Positions 7,246 through 14,935 of a stretch of DNA of 15,639 bases are shown here, piece by piece. The notes under the pieces were generated by a model. That model searched no databases and had not been told where the DNA came from. It saw only the letters and a list, made by a program, of their open reading frames with translations. Position 1 is the first letter of the stretch. Every line of letters starts with the position of its first letter. Both the position numbers and the translations under genes were made by a program. Origin of the DNA: Caldifarciminota bacterium (GTDB lineage: Bacteria > WOR-3 > Hydrothermia > UBA1063 > CAJXJZ01); the NCBI GenBank assembly GCA_027073945.1, contig JALTEL010000651.1:1-15639 (forward strand), written 5' to 3'.

Positions 7246-8376
7246 TTGAGTAAAAAAATACTTATTGTTGACCCTGATACGGCTCTGCAGACAAAAATGA
7301 AAGTTTTGCTGGAGCGCGACGGTAAGTTTAAGGCACTTGGAGCAGGGAGCTTTGCTGAAGCTGATGATATGATGCATTTTTACAAACCCGATATTGTAAT
7401 AATGGAGCTTTTACTCCCGGACAGAAACGGTGTTGACCTTATTGTCAATATTAAACAGCATGACCCTTCAATTAAAATAATTGTATATACCGATATAAAA
7501 GGTGTTACTATTGAAAAATCAGTTAAGAAAAAAGGTGCGTCTTTATTTGTAAACAAGAGTGAAAACATTGAAGAGGATGCTAATGCCATTCTTGAAGAAC
7601 TTGAGAAGGCCAAGAAACAGGCACCGGGTCCGGGCATGGAAGGGTTCAAAGGCAATCTTGAAGGTGTTGACCTTCGAGACCTTGTTCAGGCTTTTTCCCT
7701 CATGGGAAGGGATATTATCCTCAAGATAAAGGACGTAAAAACATTTAAGAACGGGGAGATTGCGTTCAGAGACGGAAACGTTGCTGATGCCAAAACTTCA
7801 AATAAAAAAGGTGAAGAAGCTTTCAAGGAAATAATGAGCTGGGAAAATGGCATTTTTGAGATAGCATATCCCAAATCTCCGGATGATATACAGGTAACAA
7901 TTACAACACCGCTTGATGTCCTGTTGCTTGATGTGGTCAGGATGGAAGACGAGCTGCAAGTGGAAGAATCCGAAAAACCCAGGTTAACCGTTAATGATAT
8001 ACTGAGGCATATAAAAGCTGAAATACCAGGTTTTATAGGGGCTATGATATTTGATTATGTTGAAGGCGCTCCGCTTGAGACTGAGACAATAATGCAGGGC
8101 AAAACATTCCATGCATCCGCTGCTGTTTACGGAGGCATACTTAGCGCAGCGCTTGAAGCAATGGAAATAGTTACGCAGGGTGCGGAAAAACGGGAAGAAT
8201 TTATACAGATGATTTTAACCGATAAAAATGACCATGTGATTATTATGCCTCTTCATGTTGATACCTATGCGGTATTTTTATTGATATCCATTGAAACCAA
8301 ACCTCAGGAAGCTCTGAACGTTGTAAAGAGATACATCCCGGTGCTTGTGGAATTACTTAAAGCAAAAAAGCTTTAG
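7246..8376 (+). CDS. Pseudo-receiver + DUF4388 (PATAN) + roadblock/LC7 protein
   Basis: A 376-aa soluble signalling protein. Residues 3-120 form a CheY-like receiver (KKILIVDPD; final Lys104 in LFVNKS), but the phospho-acceptor position is Glu54 (IVIMELLLPDRNG) instead of Asp, so it should not be phosphorylated in the usual way and may be fixed in an active-like state. After a Pro/Gly linker, residues about 134-228 are a DUF4388/PATAN domain (FKGNLEGVDLRDLVQAFSLM, then GEIAFRDGNVADA and FKEIMSWENGIFEI). Residues about 247-370 match a roadblock/LC7 (MglB-like) domain (DILRHIKAEIPGFIGAMIFD), a fold that often regulates small GTPases. The TTG start at 7246 follows GAGAGG by about 5 nt, and MSKKILIVD is a normal receiver N-terminus. 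No MglA-type GTPase or histidine kinase is in the window. The last base of its stop is the first base of the next gene's GTG. Confidence 0.87.
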   Translation: MSKKILIVDPDTALQTKMKVLLERDGKFKALGAGSFAEADDMMHFYKPDIVIMELLLPDRNGVDLIVNIKQHDPSIKIIVYTDIKGVTIEKSVKKKGASLFVNKSENIEEDANAILEELEKAKKQAPGPGMEGFKGNLEGVDLRDLVQAFSLMGRDIILKIKDVKTFKNGEIAFRDGNVADAKTSNKKGEEAFKEIMSWENGIFEIAYPKSPDDIQVTITTPLDVLLLDVVRMEDELQVEESEKPRLTVNDILRHIKAEIPGFIGAMIFDYVEGAPLETETIMQGKTFHASAAVYGGILSAALEAMEIVTQGAEKREEFIQMILTDKNDHVIIMPLHVDTYAVFLLISIETKPQEALNVVKRYIPVLVELLKAKKL

Positions 8377-9890
8377 TGCCGCAACTTTTTGTTGTATTCG
8401 TTATCATTGCAAATTCCATATTTGTTTTAACCGCAAAAGATAACATGCAGTTCTTTTGCCGACAAAATTCCGGTACAACCGTTAAAAATACTTATTTGAA
8501 ATTTGATATGACAGAAAATTGGGAGCAGAATTCTTTCACGGGGAGAATCAAAAAAGATATGAATCTGCACAGCAGCTTTAATGCTTCACATCTGCCCCTT
8601 GGCCTTTCCATGTTCGTTGAGAAAAAACGTGAAACTTCGGTCAATGTGTTCAACTTTAATTACAACGGAGCACAGCTTACTTTGGGAGGACACATGGGCG
8701 GGTTATTCCCCAGAGTATATATTCTATATCAAAATTTCTGGGGCAGTACTCTTCCCATGCGCAATGCAGGCGGAGGATTATCATTGGATTTTAACACCAA
8801 AAGGTTTAATATCAGCGGTTCTTATAAAAACGTCGGAAAAGTTGAATACGGGAGTCTGGATGTTAATGCGTACTGGCTGGACCGGGGGCCCTTTCGGATC
8901 AACACAGAAGCGAAGATATGGAGCAACAGAATTCCATTCGGTGTATCGGAAGATACCAAAAGAGGAGCCAAACTGAATATTGGAAATGCATTGAGCTTCT
9001 GGAATATCACCATAAAACCGCATATGGAATTTGAAAAGAATCAAAGTTCTGTGTTTGATATGCAAAATTACAATTACTATTCACCGGGTATGCTCATGAG
9101 AGTGCATGGAAATACAATGGGTACCATGTATAAATTTGAATTTTACAATGAATTTGCAAAGAAACAGTTTCTTTCACAAAATGCATCCCTGCGTGAAAAT
9201 ACCCATTCCGTTTTCCTGCAGGCCAGTAGACCTTATGCCGGTATGGTAGGGAGTATCAGTATAAGACGATTCTATTATGAAAACCTCATTCCGCAGGACA
9301 GAGATGAGCGGAATATAGATATCAGCTTTTTTCTCGATTTAAGGCACTTACCGAAAGTTTCCACAGGCTATAGCGAATTTTACCTGAATTATATAAATAC
9401 ACCTTATTCTTCAAGTTCAAGGGTTAATAAGCTTTATTATCTCAAGTTTTTGAAGGCTGAACATATAAGCGATTTCCTTACAGTATCTCTGAGCAGTAAA
9501 TTATACGCTTCTTACAATATATCTCCGAAATACCTACCCAACAGTGTGCTTTTAAGGTATATAAAATCAGGTATTTGCATCAATGTTTCCGATTCCGCTT
9601 TGTTTTTATCCTTTACGCATAAATATGCACAGCATGGAAGCTTTATGAACAATCTATTCACACCTTTTGATACCTCATACACAATCAATGGCAATGCATC
9701 TTTCAATGTAAAGGTTAAACATTTCTTATTTTCTCCGTTTTACAGCTTGTACCTTTTTAAAGGGGTTATGAACTACAGAGAGGAGAAGATAGGGCTTTCC
9801 ATATCAAAAGGGGTGCTTTTCACGCGCTTCTTTTTGATGTACAGAGGGAATATAGCTTATTTTAATTCGCAGGTGCATTTTAAATGGTAA
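8376..9890 (+). CDS. Putative outer-membrane beta-barrel protein
   Basis: A 504-aa protein with a hydrophobic N-terminus (residues about 3-19, ending FVLTAKDN) that could be a signal peptide. The rest is a succession of short amphipathic, aromatic-rich strands with alternating hydrophobic and polar residues (for example RFNISGSYKNVGKVEYGSLDVNAYW and LGLSISKGVLFTRFFLMYR-type stretches). It ends NSQVHFKW; a terminal aromatic residue is typical of substrates of the BAM outer-membrane assembly machinery. No TonB plug, OmpA-like domain or named porin signature is recognised, so transport or assembly function is unknown. The GTG start shares a base with the upstream TAG, and ATGGTAA overlaps the next start with its own stop. 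Its place beside a putative T9SS-sorted protein makes a surface-assembly role possible, but that is inference. Confidence 0.7.
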   Translation: MPQLFVVFVIIANSIFVLTAKDNMQFFCRQNSGTTVKNTYLKFDMTENWEQNSFTGRIKKDMNLHSSFNASHLPLGLSMFVEKKRETSVNVFNFNYNGAQLTLGGHMGGLFPRVYILYQNFWGSTLPMRNAGGGLSLDFNTKRFNISGSYKNVGKVEYGSLDVNAYWLDRGPFRINTEAKIWSNRIPFGVSEDTKRGAKLNIGNALSFWNITIKPHMEFEKNQSSVFDMQNYNYYSPGMLMRVHGNTMGTMYKFEFYNEFAKKQFLSQNASLRENTHSVFLQASRPYAGMVGSISIRRFYYENLIPQDRDERNIDISFFLDLRHLPKVSTGYSEFYLNYINTPYSSSSRVNKLYYLKFLKAEHISDFLTVSLSSKLYASYNISPKYLPNSVLLRYIKSGICINVSDSALFLSFTHKYAQHGSFMNNLFTPFDTSYTINGNASFNVKVKHFLFSPFYSLYLFKGVMNYREEKIGLSISKGVLFTRFFLMYRGNIAYFNSQVHFKW

Positions 9891-10732
9891 ATGATTTCGA
9901 TAAGTTAACCAGGGGCCATGCATTGTTCCTCAAAGTCAGGACAATAGTGGAAGGCCTGTACGCCGGCGTGCATAAAAGTGCTCTGTCCGGATACTCAATA
10001 GAGTTTCAGGATCACAGGGCTTATGAAAAAGGTGATGACCTGCGTTTTGTGGATTGGAAATTGTATGCCAAAACGGATAGATTTTACGTTAAAAAATTTG
10101 TAAGAGAAACAAATGCAGATGCACACATATTTCTGGATGCTTCAAACTCTATGGCATACAGGGATAAATTTGAATTCGCAAAATTGATAGCAGGCTCAAT
10201 TCTCTACGCATTTTCAAGGCAAAAAGACAGAGTATCCGTATACATGGCAGGCAATAAAACCTTTTACATGCCTCTTTCCATGTCCATAACCAATATGCAC
10301 AGAATGTTTAAAATAATTGACGAGAAACATGCACATGGAAAATTCTCACCAGATGAGGCGTTTAAGGATTTTGTGTATAGGATAAAAAAAAGAGGTATAG
10401 CGGTTATAATCTCGGATTTTTTTTATCCTGCCGATATTCCGCTTAAGGTTGTAAAATTTCTTTCTGCAAAGCACAATGATGTTGTGGTATTCCATGTCTA
10501 TTCTCAATTTGAGCGGAATTTGACCGAACGCGGCATTTATATTGATATGGAAACTAATGATGCCGTGGATTTTGATGCTGTGCTTTCTGCAGAGAGCTAC
10601 AAAAAAAGGTTTGACAGTCACCTCAGGCGCATAAAAAGCAGTTGTGTGGAGTCAAATGTGCAGTATGTGGAATCCAGAATTGAAAGCGGCATTGAAAATG
10701 TGCTGCTTAAATTTATTGAAGGTCGGGTATAA
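9884..10732 (+). CDS. DUF58 (VWA-like) domain protein
   Basis: A 282-aa protein matching the DUF58 family over most of its length. The core runs from SALSGYSIEFQDHRAYEKGD (32-51) through RFVDWKLYAKTDRFYVKKF (54-72) into the strand HIFLDASNSM (81-90). That strand keeps a metal-ion-dependent adhesion (MIDAS) DxSxS motif at Asp85, Ser87 and Ser89. Later pieces are RGIAVIISDFF and DVVVFHVYSQFE, typical VWA-like strands. DUF58 proteins usually work with a MoxR AAA+ ATPase and membrane-bound VWA/BatA proteins, in systems thought to act as chaperones for envelope or metalloprotein assembly. Here the BatA-like partner follows with no gap, but MoxR is not adjacent. The ATG at 9884 is preceded by AGGTG and overlaps the barrel gene by 7 bp. 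Confidence 0.93.
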   Translation: MVNDFDKLTRGHALFLKVRTIVEGLYAGVHKSALSGYSIEFQDHRAYEKGDDLRFVDWKLYAKTDRFYVKKFVRETNADAHIFLDASNSMAYRDKFEFAKLIAGSILYAFSRQKDRVSVYMAGNKTFYMPLSMSITNMHRMFKIIDEKHAHGKFSPDEAFKDFVYRIKKRGIAVIISDFFYPADIPLKVVKFLSAKHNDVVVFHVYSQFERNLTERGIYIDMETNDAVDFDAVLSAESYKKRFDSHLRRIKSSCVESNVQYVESRIESGIENVLLKFIEGRV

Positions 10733-12220
10733 ATGCATTTCCTAAACCCTGTATTTCTTTACCTTTTGCCATTTTCCCTTGTTCCTCTCCTCTTGTTTTT
10801 TCTGGGACGTAAGAGCAGGAATAAGATCAGTTTTTCAAGTGTTTATTTACTGTATTTGTCAAAAAGTAAGGGGCTTTCAAAGGAAAAATTCCGACTGTAC
10901 TTGCTTTTGATAATAAGAATTCTATTGATTCTTTCAATATTGCTTCTATTCGCGCATATACGAGTGTCTGGCAGATGGTTTAACAGGGTGTATTTTGATG
11001 TATCAAGCAGCATGCAGAGTGCAGGAAAAAGCAGGGTTAGAAAGTTGATGCATCTTGTCAATGAGGTTTACGGAAAGAAGAGGGTTGTTGAATTCAGCTA
11101 TTTTCACCCTGATTCTACCCGGTTTTACAATGATTCCACATATCTCGGCCCAATTGTGGACAGTTCCCTTGTAGTGTCTGACCTGAAATTTGACATCGAC
11201 ACAACAAAAAGTATTTTTTACCTCTGTGTTAGGGGCAAAAACACCGGTATCAGAGTAAAAAAGGACAGCGGTAATTTTGTAATATCGGCCTATGGCCTCA
11301 AAGACCTGGCCGTGCTGAATGTATGCAGTCCGGATAGTGTGCTGAAATCCGTTGATATCTCTCCTTTTGATACTATTGTGAAATTGCCGCGCACAGCGGA
11401 GGATTCAGGCTATCTTCTATTTTATCTCAAGACTTCCGACAACTTAGCAGATGATAATGTTTATTACATGTATGTAATGCACCGGATTATAAAAGTGGAT
11501 GATATGTCGCACAACAGCGTTCTCAAGAGCTTCTTTTCCGTGTCCGGGTTTGAAAATACAAAAGACAGTGCAGATATTATGGTTGATGTTGACCATTATC
11601 CTGCTGGTAAGGCCGCTTTAAAAATAGTTTTTCTCTCTTCTCCGCTCGCATACCTGCATAACTTTGGAATAGATATGGAAAAAATCATAGGAGTCTTGAC
11701 CAATGGGCAGGATACTGTTACAAATCCCGTCAAATTAAGAGGGGGCAAGGTTGCTTTTTATTTGAAGGATGTTCCGATTGTACTTTACAGGCATGTTAAT
11801 AATCAAAAACTGCTTGTTGTGGGATTTGCCCCGGGCAAGGGCAGCAACCTATTTTACAATCCCGTATTTGTTGACAGCATGTATTCAATTATAGTAGATG
11901 CTAATAGCAACACAATCACAAAGAGCATGTCTTTTTACAGCTTTAAACCCAATGCTGAATGCAGGCGTGTGAAGTTTAGAAATGAGCCCGATGCAGACTT
12001 GCATGCCGGCATATACAATTGTAACGGGAACGTATTTGTTGCGAACATGTCAAGGAACGAGGTCATGAGACCCGCAAGATGCAGGCATGTGGCAAAAAGT
12101 AATCTTGTAAGCATAAAGGATATTGAAAGAAACCTGATCTTTGAAAAGATACTTATCATCCTTATCATCGTGCTGTTCATTGCCGAACTTTATCTGTCTG
12201 TGAAATACAGGGAATTATAA
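10733..12220 (+). CDS. BatA-like membrane protein
   Basis: A 495-aa membrane protein. The N-terminus (FLNPVFLYLLPFSLVPLLLF, residues 3-22) is the characteristic BatA/aerotolerance-regulator N-terminal segment, followed by the polar SFSSVYLLYLSKSK stretch. A second membrane segment lies at about 54-76, and a third at about 472-488 before the short tail KYREL. Just after the second membrane segment, RVYFDVSSSM (85-94) carries a DxSxS motif (Asp89, Ser91, Ser93) like a VWA metal site, but the rest of a VWA fold is not clear. The large middle section (about 80-465) probably faces the periplasm. It starts on the base after the DUF58 stop, so the two are a coupled pair. Long noncatalytic BatA proteins are common beside DUF58 genes. 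It is the last gene of the tight block. Confidence 0.82.
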   Translation: MHFLNPVFLYLLPFSLVPLLLFFLGRKSRNKISFSSVYLLYLSKSKGLSKEKFRLYLLLIIRILLILSILLLFAHIRVSGRWFNRVYFDVSSSMQSAGKSRVRKLMHLVNEVYGKKRVVEFSYFHPDSTRFYNDSTYLGPIVDSSLVVSDLKFDIDTTKSIFYLCVRGKNTGIRVKKDSGNFVISAYGLKDLAVLNVCSPDSVLKSVDISPFDTIVKLPRTAEDSGYLLFYLKTSDNLADDNVYYMYVMHRIIKVDDMSHNSVLKSFFSVSGFENTKDSADIMVDVDHYPAGKAALKIVFLSSPLAYLHNFGIDMEKIIGVLTNGQDTVTNPVKLRGGKVAFYLKDVPIVLYRHVNNQKLLVVGFAPGKGSNLFYNPVFVDSMYSIIVDANSNTITKSMSFYSFKPNAECRRVKFRNEPDADLHAGIYNCNGNVFVANMSRNEVMRPARCRHVAKSNLVSIKDIERNLIFEKILIILIIVLFIAELYLSVKYREL

Positions 12221-12253
12221 GGGGCTTTTTTCTTTCATTAAGTGCGACTTCTT

Positions 12254-12280
12254 TTGAAAATTTGAGGAATACCTTAAAAT
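12254..12280 (+). promoter_or_regulatory. Candidate promoter for uvrC, possibly leaderless
   Basis: In the 67-bp gap before uvrC there is TTGAAA (12254-12259), a 15-bp spacer and TAAAAT (12275-12280). The spacer is shorter than the 17-bp ideal. Transcription starting about 7 nt after the -10 would begin at or next to the ATG at 12288, and no Shine-Dalgarno is visible before that ATG. This fits a leaderless mRNA. The match could be chance in AT-rich DNA. Confidence 0.3.
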
Positions 12281-12287
12281 ATATTTT

Positions 12288-14051
12288 ATGGATATAAGTA
12301 TTATTGAGAATGTGCCCGAATCTCCGGGTGTTTATATCTTCAAAAATAAGCGAAACGTTGTTATCTATGTAGGCAAGGCGAAAAATCTTCGCAAAAGGGT
12401 TAAAGGGCATTTTGAGGCATCTTCAAGATTTCTCAAAGATGCCGATTCATTGAGATTTATTATAACCAATAATGAAGAAGAGGCACTTTTACTGGAGGCC
12501 AATCTCATCAAGAAATACAGGCCGCATTTTAACATAAGGCTGAAGGATGATAAGAAGTATCCATATATTGCAATAACGGTCAATGATACATATCCGAGGA
12601 TATTTCTTACCAGGAATTTACTTATGAAAAATGTGGAGATATACGGCCCCTATGTGAATGCGGGAGTGGTGCGGCAGAGCCTCAAGATATTGAGGGAGAT
12701 ATTTCCGCTCAGGAATTGTAAGTATAAGCTGCCTTCGAGCAGAAAAATCAATCCATGTATTGAATATCGTATTGGCCTGTGTCCGGGGCCCTGCATACCC
12801 GGGAAGATAACTCCTTACGAATACAGGGAAAATGTGGAAAATATAAGGGATGTCCTGCATGGGAGATCGGATTATGTCATAGGATTGCTGGTGGAAAGAA
12901 TGGAGGAGGCAGCCAGAGATTTAAAGTTCGAAGAGGCTTCGCGCATCAGAGACAGAATAAGGGACTTAAGAAAACTCAAAGACCATGCCTACATAATATC
13001 ACGGACAAGTGAGGTTAAGGATGTAATCGGACTTGCCATAAGAGGTAACACAGCTTATTTCTACCTGCTTTTCTACAGGAATGGCAGGGTGAATCAGACT
13101 GCGGATTTTCGCATGAAAGTGTCAAAACAGGCCGAAGCGGGTGAAGTGCTGCGAAATTTTTTGATTCAATATTATTCCACAATTCAAAACAGACCTCCTG
13201 CCGTTGTTGTTCCTTTTGAATTTGAGGATATGGCATCTGTGGAAAAGGCCTTATCATTTAAAATACTGGTCAAAGACGCATCATTTTCAAATCTGCTTAA
13301 GATTGCAAATACGAATGCAGAGCATACAGCGCTTTCAGAAAAACTGAAGAAAGGTGGCAGAGTGCACCCTGCTGTATCCGATATAAAAAATATATTTGGG
13401 CTTGACTGTTTGCCTTCCCGCATTGAGTGCATTGATATATCACAGTTATTTGGCACTTTTAGGGTCGCTTCGCTTGTTGTGTTTGAAAATGGCAGGCCGA
13501 GTAAGAGGTTTTACAGAAGATACAGAATCAAAACAAAATCTGCGAGGAGCGACTTTGACATGGTTTATGAGGTGACGAAGAGAAGATTTGCCCGGCTGCA
13601 GAAAGAAGGCGGAAACTGGCCGTGTATGTTCGTCATAGACGGTGGAAGTGCTCAACTCACAGCCGCTTTGAGAGCAAGAGAGGAATTGGGAATAAAAAAT
13701 GTTTTCTTTGCCGCTTTTGCAAAGAGATTTGATGATTTTTACCTTGAAAACGGAAGGAGGCTCATGTTGCCTGCCAATTCTTTTGCAATGAGACTGATGA
13801 AACATCTGAGAGACGAAGCGCACAGGTTTGCCATCACTTACCACAGGCATTTGAGAAAAAAGGGGATGATCAGAGATAGTATTGACGGTATAACGGGTAT
13901 AGGCATGAAAAGAAAAGCCCTGCTCATTAAGTATTTCGGCACTATTGACAATGTAAAAACGGCAAGTATTGATGAGCTCATGAAACTCCCCGGTATTGGC
14001 AAGAAACTGGCGGTATCCATATATAACCAGCTAAAAGGAATGCAGAGATAA
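12288..14051 (+). CDS. uvrC: UvrABC system protein C (excinuclease subunit)
   Basis: A complete 587-aa UvrC, the nuclease that makes the 3' and 5' incisions around bulky DNA lesions in nucleotide excision repair with UvrA and UvrB. Domains in order: GIY-YIG nuclease (about 10-90; PGVYIF, VIYVGKAKNLRKRV with Tyr27, Arg35 and catalytic-type Glu70); a four-Cys cluster at Cys144, 157, 165 and 169, where known UvrC proteins bind an iron-sulphur cluster; a UVR domain that contacts UvrB (about 200-235, RMEEAARDLKFEEASRIRDR); an RNase H-like 5' nuclease (about 375-525) with Asp383 in IDIS, Asp451 in VIDGGSAQL and His519 in RFAITYHR; and C-terminal helix-hairpin-helix motifs (GITGIG, LPGIGKK). All key residues are present. 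The ATG at 12288 has no clear ribosome binding site. The next gene starts directly at its stop. Confidence 0.98.
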   Translation: MDISIIENVPESPGVYIFKNKRNVVIYVGKAKNLRKRVKGHFEASSRFLKDADSLRFIITNNEEEALLLEANLIKKYRPHFNIRLKDDKKYPYIAITVNDTYPRIFLTRNLLMKNVEIYGPYVNAGVVRQSLKILREIFPLRNCKYKLPSSRKINPCIEYRIGLCPGPCIPGKITPYEYRENVENIRDVLHGRSDYVIGLLVERMEEAARDLKFEEASRIRDRIRDLRKLKDHAYIISRTSEVKDVIGLAIRGNTAYFYLLFYRNGRVNQTADFRMKVSKQAEAGEVLRNFLIQYYSTIQNRPPAVVVPFEFEDMASVEKALSFKILVKDASFSNLLKIANTNAEHTALSEKLKKGGRVHPAVSDIKNIFGLDCLPSRIECIDISQLFGTFRVASLVVFENGRPSKRFYRRYRIKTKSARSDFDMVYEVTKRRFARLQKEGGNWPCMFVIDGGSAQLTAALRAREELGIKNVFFAAFAKRFDDFYLENGRRLMLPANSFAMRLMKHLRDEAHRFAITYHRHLRKKGMIRDSIDGITGIGMKRKALLIKYFGTIDNVKTASIDELMKLPGIGKKLAVSIYNQLKGMQR

Positions 14052-14921
14052 GTGCCCGGGAATAAAAGCAAACTCACAGCCGTATTGCTTTTAACACTGG
14101 GAACGGCTTTCTGGGGCATGACATTTGTTGTTGTCAAAGAAGGCGTTAATATAATTGATGTCTATCTGTTTCTCTCCCTGAGATTCCTCATTGCAGCCTG
14201 CCTGCTCGGAATTTTGTTTTACAAAAGGCTTGTCCGTATTAATAGAAGGCTGATTAAATACGGATTTTTTCTCTCGATCCCGCTGGGTCTCGGATACATT
14301 ACACAAACTATCGGTCTCAAATACATACTTGCATCAAGGGCTGCTTTTATAACAGCCCTTTCGGTTGTCATAGTGCCCGTGCTGTCTGCTTTTGTAGCCC
14401 GAAAATTTCCGCAGCCAAAGACCTTTGTTGCTGTTTTATCCGCTGTTTCAGGCCTGTACCTCATAACCGTTTTTCAAAGCACAGGTCTTTTTGTCGGGAA
14501 TCTCTGGGTGGTGCTTTGCGCTGTGTTCTTTGCCGTTTACATTGTAATGGTGGGAAGAATTTCATCCATGTTTGAGCCAATGGCACTGACATTTGTACAG
14601 CTTGTTGTAATAGGCATTGCAACGGGTCTTATCGGTGTGTTCAAATCCGAATTTTATATTCCGAGAAACTATGCGGTATGGAAAGATATTGGCTTTACGG
14701 CTGTGTTTGCAACAGCCTTTGTTTATGCCGTTCAAAACAAGTACCAGAAATACATCTCAGATACACAGGCTGCCATAATATATTCCCTTGAACCTGTTTT
14801 TGCCGCATTGACAGCTTATTTCTATTCGGATGAAGGCTTTGGCCTTAAGACAATCATAGGTGGTTTGCTGATACTTGTTGGTGTGCTGATGTCAGGTGAA
14901 AAAGCGGAGCAGAGCAAATAA
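14052..14921 (+). CDS. EamA/DMT-family transporter
   Basis: A 289-aa inner-membrane protein with about ten predicted membrane helices arranged as two EamA repeats (about 8-140 and 147-285). The first begins LLTLGTAFWGMTFVVVKEGV, typical of the family's first helix, and includes SLRFLIAACLLG and ILASRAAFITALSVVIVPVL. The second ends IYSLEPVFAALTAYFY and IGGLLILVGVLM, a close match to the usual second-repeat signature. DMT proteins export or exchange small metabolites such as amino acids; the substrate cannot be told from sequence. The GTG start abuts the uvrC TAA with AAGGA about 12 nt upstream, so it is probably co-transcribed with uvrC, though functionally unrelated. Its stop is one base from the convergent minus-strand gene. 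Confidence 0.92.
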   Translation: MPGNKSKLTAVLLLTLGTAFWGMTFVVVKEGVNIIDVYLFLSLRFLIAACLLGILFYKRLVRINRRLIKYGFFLSIPLGLGYITQTIGLKYILASRAAFITALSVVIVPVLSAFVARKFPQPKTFVAVLSAVSGLYLITVFQSTGLFVGNLWVVLCAVFFAVYIVMVGRISSMFEPMALTFVQLVVIGIATGLIGVFKSEFYIPRNYAVWKDIGFTAVFATAFVYAVQNKYQKYISDTQAAIIYSLEPVFAALTAYFYSDEGFGLKTIIGGLLILVGVLMSGEKAEQSK

Positions 14922-14935
14922 TTTATTGCTTTCTG
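14910..14935. terminator. Possible bidirectional hairpin between convergent stops
   Basis: CAGAGCAA (14910-14917) pairs with TTGC-TT-TCTG (14926-14935) with a two-base bulge, around an AT-rich loop that holds both stop codons. The stem is imperfect and no long U-tract follows on either side, so it is only a weak terminator candidate. It is the only structure seen between the two convergent genes. Confidence 0.3.

Noticed and set aside
8581..8976. 131-codon plus-strand frame inside the barrel gene
   Set aside because: Out of frame within a gene with coherent barrel-like strands; its translation is compositionally random, with no domain.
12236..12256. Terminator hairpin after the BatA-like gene (AAGT-GCG-ACTT then CTTTT)
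   Set aside because: Only four base pairs with a three-base loop and a short T-run; too weak to call, although the gap is where a terminator would be expected.
13446..13850. 134-codon open frame on the minus strand within uvrC
   Set aside because: It lies opposite strongly conserved UvrC sequence, shows no recognisable domain and has no ribosome binding site of note.
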